A stretch of DNA of 22,021 bases from Phycisphaerae bacterium (GTDB lineage: Bacteria; Planctomycetota; Phycisphaerae; UBA1845; UTPLA1), in NCBI GenBank assembly GCA_016935885.1, contig JAFGQA010000108.1, positions 1-22,021 on the forward strand, in the 5' to 3' direction. The notes below the pieces were generated by a model. The model was not told the origin of the DNA. It saw only the letters and a list, made by a program, of their open reading frames with translations, and searched no databases. A program made the translations under genes and the position numbers. Positions 15,534-22,021 of the stretch are shown piece by piece; the stretch's first letter is position 1; every line of letters begins with the position of its first letter.

Positions 15534-17591
15534 ATGACCGACGAGCAACTGGACCAACTGTCGATCAACACCATTCGAACGCTCTCGATGGATGCGGTTC
15601 AGCAGGCCAACTCCGGACACCCGGGGACGCCGATGGCGCTCGCGCCGCTGGTCTACACGATGTGGAACCGCGTCCTGCGGTTTGATCCTCAGGACCCGAT
15701 CTGGCTTAATCGCGACCGGTTCGTGTTGTCCAACGGTCACGCGTCGATGTTGCTCTGGTCCCTACTCCATCTGACCAGGACCCGGGCGGTGAACGCGGAC
15801 TACGAGCGGCTCGGTCAACCGGCTGTCTCGCTCGACGATATTCGCCGCTTTCGCCAATTGAACAGCAAGACGCCGGGGCATCCCGAGTACCACTGGGTCT
15901 CGGGCGTGGAGATGACGAGCGGCCCACTCGGCCAGGGCGTCGCTACCAGCGTCGGGATGGCGATCGCGCAGAAGTGGCTGGCCGCCCGGTACAACCGCCC
16001 CGGCTTCGACATCTTCGATTATCGCGTTTATGCCGTTTGCGGAGACGGCTGCATGATGGAGGGTCTCGCGTCGGAGGCGGCGTCATTGGCGGGGCACCTG
16101 CGGTTGGACAACCTCTGCTGGGTCTATGACAACAACCACATCACGATCGAGGGCAGCACGAGCAACACCTTTACAGAGGACATCGCGGCCCGGTTTCTGG
16201 GTTACGGATGGAACGTCCTGCGCGTCGGCGACGCGAACGACGTCGATCGCATCCAAAACGCACTCCAGGTATTCTCGCAAACGAAGGGCCGTCCGACTTT
16301 CATCATTCTGGACAGCCACATCGGCTACGGTTCGCCGCACAAGCAGGACACCGCAGCCGCGCATGGCGAGCCGCTCGGCGAGGAGGAAATCCGGCTGATC
16401 AAGCGCGGCTACGGGTGGCCCGAAGACGCCAAGTTCCTCGTACCTGAAGCGGTCTACGCGCACTTCGCGGCGGGGATCGGCGAGCGCGGTGCGGACGCCC
16501 GGCGGCAGTGGACGGAGTTGTTTGCCGCGTATCAGGCGCAGCACCCCGAGCTCGCCCCCGAGATTGATCTCATGCAGCACCGCGAGCTGCCGGCTGGGTG
16601 GGACCGCGGCCTCCCCGTTTTTCCGGCCGACCCGAAGGGCATCGCCGGCCGGGATGCATCCGGCAAAGTCCTGAATATACTCGCCCAAAATGTCCCCTGG
16701 CTGCTCGGCGGATCGGCGGACCTTGGGCCTTCGAACAAGACGATGCTTATCTACGAGCGGGCGGGACACTTCCAAGCCGACACGCCCACTGGAAAGAACC
16801 TGCATTTCGGCGTCCGTGAGCACGCGATGGCGGCCATTGTGAATGGGCTTTCGCTTTCGAAGCTCCGCGCCTTCGGGGCAACGTTCTTTATCTTCAGCGA
16901 CTACGCGCGGCCCGCGATCCGGCTCTCGGCCTTGATGGAACTGCCCACGATCTTCATTTTCACCCACGACGCCATGGGCGACGGCGAAGATGGCCCCACC
17001 CACCAGCCCGTGGAGCAGCTCGCCTCGCTCCGCGCCATTCCGGGGCTGGTTACGCTGCGGCCCGCCGACGCCAACGAGGTGGTCGAGGCCTACCGCTATA
17101 TCCTGCAACTTCGCCACGAGCCCGCCGCGCTTGTTCTTTCGCGCCAGCCGCTGCCGACCTTTGATCGAAACAAGTATGCCCCGGCCGCCGGAGTCGCGCG
17201 CGGAGCCTACGTGCTTGCAGACGCACCCGAACACAGGCCCGAGGTGATCCTGATCGCTTCAGGCAGCGAGGCCAGTCTCGCCGTGCAGGCCCACGAAGAA
17301 CTGCTCGCCGAAGGTATCCGCTCGCGGGTCGTGTCGATGCCCTCCTGGGACATCTTCGAACACCAGGCCCAGGCGTATCGCGACAGCGTGCTGCCGCCCG
17401 AAGTGACGGCGCGTGTTGCGGTGGAACAGGCATCGACGTTCGGCTGGGAGCGCTACGTCGGTCCACATGGCCGCATCATCGGCATGAAAACGTTTGGCGC
17501 TTCCGCGCCGCTAAAGGAGCTCCAGAAGAAGTTCGGGTTCGAGCCCGAATGCGTCGTGGCCGTGACGAAGGAGTTGCTCGGTCGGACGTAG
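15534..17591 (+). CDS. tkt: Transketolase
   Basis: Thiamine-diphosphate enzyme moving two-carbon units between pentose, triose and hexose phosphates. The ATG at 15534, with AGGTGG eight bases upstream, gives 685 residues; a GTG at 15522 would add four and would use that ribosome site as codons. Motifs in order: SGHPGTPMALAPL (27-39), SNGHASMLLW (66-75), GPLGQGVATSVGMA, the ThDP/Mg loop GDG (170-172) ending at N200-N201, and SHIGYGSPHKQDTAAAHG. The pyrimidine-binding half then has GGSADL, FGVREHAM with the catalytic Glu, and THDAMGDGEDGPTHQPVEQ. It is full length, with no fusion to transaldolase. It follows pgl by 16 bases and completes the operon's link from ribulose-5-phosphate products back to glycolysis. 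Confidence 0.96.
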   Translation: MTDEQLDQLSINTIRTLSMDAVQQANSGHPGTPMALAPLVYTMWNRVLRFDPQDPIWLNRDRFVLSNGHASMLLWSLLHLTRTRAVNADYERLGQPAVSLDDIRRFRQLNSKTPGHPEYHWVSGVEMTSGPLGQGVATSVGMAIAQKWLAARYNRPGFDIFDYRVYAVCGDGCMMEGLASEAASLAGHLRLDNLCWVYDNNHITIEGSTSNTFTEDIAARFLGYGWNVLRVGDANDVDRIQNALQVFSQTKGRPTFIILDSHIGYGSPHKQDTAAAHGEPLGEEEIRLIKRGYGWPEDAKFLVPEAVYAHFAAGIGERGADARRQWTELFAAYQAQHPELAPEIDLMQHRELPAGWDRGLPVFPADPKGIAGRDASGKVLNILAQNVPWLLGGSADLGPSNKTMLIYERAGHFQADTPTGKNLHFGVREHAMAAIVNGLSLSKLRAFGATFFIFSDYARPAIRLSALMELPTIFIFTHDAMGDGEDGPTHQPVEQLASLRAIPGLVTLRPADANEVVEAYRYILQLRHEPAALVLSRQPLPTFDRNKYAPAAGVARGAYVLADAPEHRPEVILIASGSEASLAVQAHEELLAEGIRSRVVSMPSWDIFEHQAQAYRDSVLPPEVTARVAVEQASTFGWERYVGPHGRIIGMKTFGASAPLKELQKKFGFEPECVVAVTKELLGRT

Positions 17592-17623
17592 CAGTGGCAG
17601 AGGTTCGTGGGCCTATCGTGTGA

Positions 17624-17649
17624 CTTGTCGGCGCGCTTGTTGCGACAAG
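17624..17649 (+). terminator. Hairpin downstream of transketolase
   Basis: CTTGTCG (17624-17630) pairs perfectly with CGACAAG (17643-17649) across a 12-base loop that contains a second copy of CTTGT, allowing an alternative 5-bp stem. It begins 33 bases after the tkt stop. The downstream bases GAAAAG are not a T-run, so termination, attenuation or RNA processing are equally possible. Confidence 0.35.
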
Positions 17650-17705
17650 GAAAAGTGCGACGTGGCAACTTGACGACGAAGAAGTCGAAACATCCAACAA
17701 GCTGA

Positions 17706-17731
17706 TGGCGACACTGGCGCAAGGGTCGCCA
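17706..17731 (+). promoter_or_regulatory. Leader hairpin just upstream of pgm
   Basis: TGGCGAC (17706-17712) and GTCGCCA (17725-17731) form a perfect 7-bp stem with a 12-base loop, ending 20 bases before the pgm ATG. GAGAG (17743-17747) is the likely ribosome site and lies outside the stem. The 160-base gap here is the only sizeable one between gnd and the right edge, so this may be a point of separate control; no convincing -35/-10 pair was found. Confidence 0.3.
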
Positions 17732-17751
17732 CGGCGTTTGACGAGAGAATC

Positions 17752-19425
17752 ATGACACTAAGTCCTTGTGAAGGAAAGCCACCGGAGCCAGGAATGCTGG
17801 TTGACATTCCAAGGCTCATCACCGCGTATTATGCCGACGTGCCTGATACTTCGGTTCCGGCACAACGGGTCGCGTTCGGCACCTCGGGGCATCGTGGTTC
17901 GGCGTTCGATAGGGCCTTCAATGAGTGGCATATCCTCGCGATCAGCCAGGCAATCTGCCTGTACCGAAAGCAGCGCCGGATTGCTGGCCCGCTGTTTCTG
18001 GGCATGGACACGCATGCGCTCTCGGTACCGGCGCTGGCGAGCGCGCTGGAGGTGTTGGCGGCCAACGGCGTGGACGTCATGCTCGCGGAAGGGGACGAAT
18101 ATACGCCTACGTCGGTTATTTCCCACGCGATTCTCACTTACAACCGCGGGCGCAAGACCGGACTCGCCGACGGCATCGTCATCACGCCGTCGCACAATCC
18201 GCCACATGATGGTGGGTTCAAGTACAATCCCCCGCATGGCGGGCCGGCGGAATCCGCCGTCACCGTTTGGATCGAGGCAAAGGCCAACGAACTCCTCGAA
18301 GCCGGGCTGCAGAACGTGAAGAGGACTTCGCTCGAGAACGCTCTGCGCGCCTCGACGACGCACCGGCACGACTATCTCAACACGTACATCACAGACCTTG
18401 CGGACGTGCTTGACATGGACGCCATTCGCGGCGCGAAGATCAACCTGGGGGTTGATCCACTCGGCGGCGCAGGGGTCCACTACTGGGGGCCGATTGCCGA
18501 ACGCTACGGGTTGAATCTCATCGTCGTCAACGAGGCGGTTGATCCGACCTTCCGTTTCATGACAGTGGATTGGGATGGCCAGATTCGCATGGACCCGTCC
18601 TCACCTTATGCGATGGAGAGTTTGATCGGCCTGAGGGACCGCTTCGATATCGCCTTCGCTTGTGACACCGACCACGACCGGCACGGTATTGTCACCAAGA
18701 GCGAAGGACTCTTGCCGCCCAATCACTACCTTTGCGCGGCGATCTTCTATCTGTTTCAGAACCGGCCGAAGTGGCCCACGGCGGCGGCGGTCGGCAAGAC
18801 GGTGGTCAGCAGCCAGATGATCGACCGGATCGCCGCCAAACTGGGTCGAAAGCTCTACGAGGTGCCGGTGGGCTTCAAGTGGTTTGTGGATGGCCTGCTC
18901 GATAGTTCGCTCGGTTTCGGCGGAGAAGAGAGCGCCGGTGCGTCCTTCGTTCGGCTGGATGGCGGCGTCTGGACGACGGACAAAGACGGAATCATTCCAG
19001 CCTTGCTGGCGGCGGAGATCACGGCCCGGATGGGCCGCGACCCCGGCGAGATCTACCGCGAACTCACGCGCGAGTTTGGCGGACCCGCCTATGACCGCGT
19101 TGACGCGCCGGCCACCCCGGATCAGAAGGAACTGTTGGCGAAACTCTCCCCCGAGCAGGTCACGCTCAGGGAGCTGGCCGGCGAACCCATCCAGACCATC
19201 CTCACTCGCGCGCCAGGCAACGGCGCGCCCATCGGCGGGTTGAAGGTAATAGCCGAGAGCGGTTGGTTCGCGGCGCGTCCGTCCGGGACCGAGGATATCT
19301 ACAAGATCTACGCGGAGAGCTTCCAGGGCGCGGATCATCTGCGCCGCATCCTGGAGGAAGCCCAAGCCATCGTCAGCAATGCTTTGACGGCGAGGCCCCC
19401 GGCCAAGACAGAAGCGGCGAAGTGA
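17752..19425 (+). CDS. pgm: Phosphoglucomutase (alpha-D-glucose phosphate-specific)
   Basis: Interconverts glucose-1-phosphate and glucose-6-phosphate, joining glycogen breakdown to the pentose phosphate pathway. 557 residues, close to E. coli Pgm (546), and the N-terminal segment GKPPEPGMLVDIPRLITAYY matches that type, supporting the start. The four phosphohexomutase sites are intact: FGTSGHRG (42-49), TPSHNPP with the phosphoserine at S147, the metal loop DTDHDRHG (305-312), GGEESAG (390-396) and the phosphate-binding RPSGTED (509-515). In the metal loop, His308 stands where a glycine is common in the wider superfamily. It is separated from tkt by 160 bases with two hairpins and is followed directly by glgP. 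Confidence 0.95.
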   Translation: MTLSPCEGKPPEPGMLVDIPRLITAYYADVPDTSVPAQRVAFGTSGHRGSAFDRAFNEWHILAISQAICLYRKQRRIAGPLFLGMDTHALSVPALASALEVLAANGVDVMLAEGDEYTPTSVISHAILTYNRGRKTGLADGIVITPSHNPPHDGGFKYNPPHGGPAESAVTVWIEAKANELLEAGLQNVKRTSLENALRASTTHRHDYLNTYITDLADVLDMDAIRGAKINLGVDPLGGAGVHYWGPIAERYGLNLIVVNEAVDPTFRFMTVDWDGQIRMDPSSPYAMESLIGLRDRFDIAFACDTDHDRHGIVTKSEGLLPPNHYLCAAIFYLFQNRPKWPTAAAVGKTVVSSQMIDRIAAKLGRKLYEVPVGFKWFVDGLLDSSLGFGGEESAGASFVRLDGGVWTTDKDGIIPALLAAEITARMGRDPGEIYRELTREFGGPAYDRVDAPATPDQKELLAKLSPEQVTLRELAGEPIQTILTRAPGNGAPIGGLKVIAESGWFAARPSGTEDIYKIYAESFQGADHLRRILEEAQAIVSNALTARPPAKTEAAK

Positions 19426-19430
19426 ATGCC

Positions 19431-21977
19431 ATGAGCGAACAAACACCTGTCAGCAATTCGATGTACTGCTTCTTACCCACGGAAATAGAAGGATTCGACT
19501 CCCTGGCTGAACTGGCCCTGGATATGCGCTGGTCGTGGAGTCATGCCACCGACGAAGTGTGGCGCACGCTTGATCCCGTCCTGTGGGAACTCACTCAAAA
19601 CCCGTGGGTTGTGCTACAGACGGTCTCACGGGACCGGGTCCAGGGTGTATTGGCCGACCCGGCCTTTCGCCGGAAGATAGATGCGCTCGTTCACTCCAAG
19701 CAACGGGCTGCCGCGAGCCCTGCGTGGTTTCAGCAAGCACATCCGCAGGCACCCCTGACCTGCGCCGCGTATTTCAGCATGGAATTCATGCTAAGCGAAG
19801 CGCTCCCCATCTATTCGGGCGGACTGGGTAACGTGGCGGGCGACCAGCTGAAGGCGGCGAGCGATTTGGGCGTGCCGGTGGTCGGCGTGGGACTCCTTTA
19901 CCAGCAAGGCTACTTTCGCCAGGTGATCGACAAGGACGGAGCCCAACAGGCCCTCTTCCCCTATAACGACCCGGGACAGTTGCCGATCACGCCCCTGCGC
20001 CAAGCCGACGGCGAGTGGCTGCGACTGGAGATTGCCTTGCCTGGTTATTCAGTCTGGCTGCGCGCCTGGCAAGTCCAGGTCGGCAGAGTGAGGCTGTTCC
20101 TGCTGGACAGCAATGACGCGGCCAACTTCCCTGCGCATCGAGGGATCACCAGCGAACTGTATGGCGGCGGGCCGGAGCTGCGCCTCAAGCAGGAACTGCT
20201 CCTCGGGATCGGAGGTTGGCGGCTGCTTGCCGCACTTGGTCTCCATCCGGAAGTCTGTCATCTGAATGAAGGTCATGCGGCTTTCGCTGTGTTTGAACGC
20301 GCCCGCAGTTTCATGGAAGAGTCGGGGCAGCCTTTCGAAGTCGCGCTGGCCGTCACGCGCGCGGGAAACCTCTTCACCACCCATACGGCCGTGGCCGCCG
20401 GCTTCGATCGTTTCACGCCGGCGCTCATCGAGCAGTACCTCGGCGGCTATGCCGAGCAGAAGCTCGGCCTCACACTCCACGATCTACTGGGACTGGGCCG
20501 CCAGAACCCGAACGACGCGTCGGAGAGGTTCAACATGGCCTATCTGGCACTCCGCGGGAGCGGCGCGGTCAATGGCGTAAGTCGCTTGCACGGGAAAGTA
20601 AGCCGAAACCTCTTTGCGCCGCTCTTTCCACGCTGGCCGCAAGACGAGGTGCCCGTAGGATTCGTGACCAACGGCGTTCACATGCCAAGCTGGGACTCGG
20701 CCGCCTCCGACGCATTGTGGACGGAGAGCTGTGGCAAGGACCGTTGGCTGAGGACGACGGAACCCCTGGAGCAGGACATTCGCCGCGTCTCCGACGCCAA
20801 GCTCTGGCGATTCCGCCTCGCCGCCAGCAAGGCCCTGGTTGAATACGCCCGCGCCCGATTATCCCGACAACTGGTCGCCTCCGGCACGCCGCTCGAGGGC
20901 GTTGAGCGGGCGAAGCATCTGTTTGATCCAAAGGCGTTGACGCTGGGTTTTGCGCGACGCTTCGCGGCCTACAAGAGACCGAACCTGCTGTTGCAAGACC
21001 CGGAGCGGCTACTGCGCCTGTTGACCAATCCGCAGCGCCCGGTGCAGATCATCATGGCGGGCAAGGCCCATCCGGCGGACCAGGCGGGTCAGGCATTGAT
21101 TCAGGAATGGATACGCTTCATTCGTCGGCCCGAGGCCCGCCCCCATGTTATGTTCCTCAGTGACTACGATATGTTCCTAACGGAGCAGTTGGTGCAAGGG
21201 GTGGATGTCTGGCTCAACACTCCGCGGCGGCCCTGGGAAGCCAGTGGAACAAGTGGCATGAAGGTGCTCGTCAACGGAGGCATCAATCTCTCGGAATTGG
21301 ACGGCTGGTGGGCGGAAGCTTACACGCCGGAAGTGGGCTGGGCGCTGGGGGATTGCCAGGAGCACGGCGACGATCCCGCTTGGGATGCTGTTGAAGCCGA
21401 CGCGCTCTACGACCTGCTCGAGCGGGAAGTGATCCCGGAGTTCTATACACGAGACGAGGGCGGCATTCCCACCGCCTGGGTCAAGCGGATGCGAGAAAGC
21501 ATGGCGCAGTTGACGCCGCGTTTCTCCGCCAACCGCACGGTGCGCGAATACACCGAGCAACACTATCTCCCGGCGGCCGCAGCTTACCGTGAGCGCGCCG
21601 CCGACAAAGGCACAGCAGGCCGGCATGTGGTCGATTGGCAGCACAGTCTGGGACAGAACTGGGCCACGCTGCACTTCGGCGAAGTGAAGGTTGAGACTCA
21701 TGACGAGCAGCACCTATTTGAGGTTCAGGTCTGTTTCAATGACCTCGACCCGAATGCAGTGCGAGTTGAGCTCTATGCCGACGGGATGGACGGCGACGCT
21801 CCGGTGCGGCAGGAGATGAAATGCGCTCGCCAAACGGCCGGCGTGTCGGGGGGCCACGTTTACAGCGCGGCGGTGCCTGCGGCCCGCCCGCCAGCGGACT
21901 ATACGGCGCGGGTGATACCGCACCGCGACGGCGTTGCGATCCCACTGGAAGACGCACGAATCCTGTGGCAACGCTGA
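19431..21977 (+). CDS. glgP: Alpha-glucan (glycogen) phosphorylase, short GT35 form
   Basis: Pyridoxal-phosphate enzyme releasing glucose-1-phosphate from glycogen ends. The ATG at 19431 gives 848 residues; a GTG at 19422 overlapping the pgm stop (GTGA) is an alternative, and neither has a strong ribosome site. The N-terminal DUF3417-like region (FDSLAELALDMRWSWSHATDEVW) and overall size match the short bacterial/archaeal subfamily rather than E. coli MalP/GlgP. Key segments are AYFSMEFMLSEALPIYSGGLG, CHLNEGHAAF, FTTHTAVAAGFDRF, VTNGVHMPSW, GFARRFAAYKRPNLLL, and EASGTSGMKVLVNGG, where K611 is the PLP-binding lysine. The last ~150 residues, past the catalytic core, form a beta-rich tail typical of this subfamily. 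It acts downstream of GlgX-type debranching and feeds Pgm. Confidence 0.95.
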   Translation: MSEQTPVSNSMYCFLPTEIEGFDSLAELALDMRWSWSHATDEVWRTLDPVLWELTQNPWVVLQTVSRDRVQGVLADPAFRRKIDALVHSKQRAAASPAWFQQAHPQAPLTCAAYFSMEFMLSEALPIYSGGLGNVAGDQLKAASDLGVPVVGVGLLYQQGYFRQVIDKDGAQQALFPYNDPGQLPITPLRQADGEWLRLEIALPGYSVWLRAWQVQVGRVRLFLLDSNDAANFPAHRGITSELYGGGPELRLKQELLLGIGGWRLLAALGLHPEVCHLNEGHAAFAVFERARSFMEESGQPFEVALAVTRAGNLFTTHTAVAAGFDRFTPALIEQYLGGYAEQKLGLTLHDLLGLGRQNPNDASERFNMAYLALRGSGAVNGVSRLHGKVSRNLFAPLFPRWPQDEVPVGFVTNGVHMPSWDSAASDALWTESCGKDRWLRTTEPLEQDIRRVSDAKLWRFRLAASKALVEYARARLSRQLVASGTPLEGVERAKHLFDPKALTLGFARRFAAYKRPNLLLQDPERLLRLLTNPQRPVQIIMAGKAHPADQAGQALIQEWIRFIRRPEARPHVMFLSDYDMFLTEQLVQGVDVWLNTPRRPWEASGTSGMKVLVNGGINLSELDGWWAEAYTPEVGWALGDCQEHGDDPAWDAVEADALYDLLEREVIPEFYTRDEGGIPTAWVKRMRESMAQLTPRFSANRTVREYTEQHYLPAAAAYRERAADKGTAGRHVVDWQHSLGQNWATLHFGEVKVETHDEQHLFEVQVCFNDLDPNAVRVELYADGMDGDAPVRQEMKCARQTAGVSGGHVYSAAVPAARPPADYTARVIPHRDGVAIPLEDARILWQR

Positions 21978-22001
21978 TCCCGCCACAGAAGAGAAGACAC
22001 G

Positions 22002-22021
22002 ATGAAGAAAGCGACTGCACC
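22002..22021 (+). CDS. Start of a further gene, cut by the right edge
   Basis: ATG 22002 follows the glgP stop by 24 bases, with a purine-rich AGAAGAGAAG upstream as a possible ribosome site. Only MKKATA and a partial codon are visible. The short spacing and same strand suggest it continues the pgm-glgP operon. The basic start could begin a signal peptide, but nothing can be said about function. Confidence 0.4.

Noticed and set aside
16083..17234. 383-codon minus-strand open frame inside tkt
   Set aside because: Antisense to transketolase motifs; no recognisable domain or ribosome site.
1..22021. CRISPR arrays, tRNA or rRNA genes
   Set aside because: No regularly spaced direct repeats and no tRNA/rRNA-like sequence were seen on reading the window.

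Overview
The window is GC-rich bacterial chromosome holding two halves of carbohydrate metabolism, with an efflux operon and a worn, repeat-bearing stretch between them. The lineage cannot be fixed without database searches. A planctomycete or related phylum is my best guess. It rests on the GH20-PA14 hexosaminidase, on a fold-back repeat whose plus-strand reading contains the string DPSPKRQRGV (which I recall from many spurious planctomycete 'hypothetical proteins'), and on the mixture of glycogen and stress genes. This is inference only.

Layout. Positions 1-1574 (minus) hold most of a GlgX/TreX-type glycogen debranching enzyme, cut by the left edge. A short divergent region with a TTGACA-type promoter overlapped by a 19-bp dyad separates it from a secreted GH20 beta-N-acetylhexosaminidase (1764-4058, plus). 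Positions 4059-4641 contain no intact gene: they hold a decayed IS630-type transposase tail, a 14-bp inverted repeat and a pair of tandem hairpins. A two-gene RND efflux operon (adaptor then pump, 9254 to 4642, minus) follows; no outer-membrane channel gene is visible. Positions 9255-10279 are again gene-poor, with a ~110-bp fold-back repeat, a broken CBS-domain fragment and a nested inverted repeat.

From 10280 to the right edge everything reads on the plus strand. First come three small stress-type genes: a HEAT-repeat protein, a glycine-rich GSP17M-like membrane protein split by a one-base frameshift, and a universal stress protein. Then comes a tight operon gnd-zwf-pgl-tkt (gaps of 9, -4 and 16 bases), a 160-base gap with two hairpins, and pgm-glgP, followed by the first codons of one more gene.

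Taken together, GlgX and GlgP would release glucose-1-phosphate from glycogen, Pgm would convert it to glucose-6-phosphate, and Zwf, Pgl and Gnd would oxidise it to ribulose-5-phosphate, with Tkt recycling the pentoses. This is a nearly complete route from stored glycogen to reduced cofactor and pentose, next to stress genes. Transaldolase, Rpi and Rpe are not in the window. All individual enzymes are familiar families. The unexplained material is in the gaps: the operator-like dyad, the tandem hairpins, the fold-back repeat and the frameshift.
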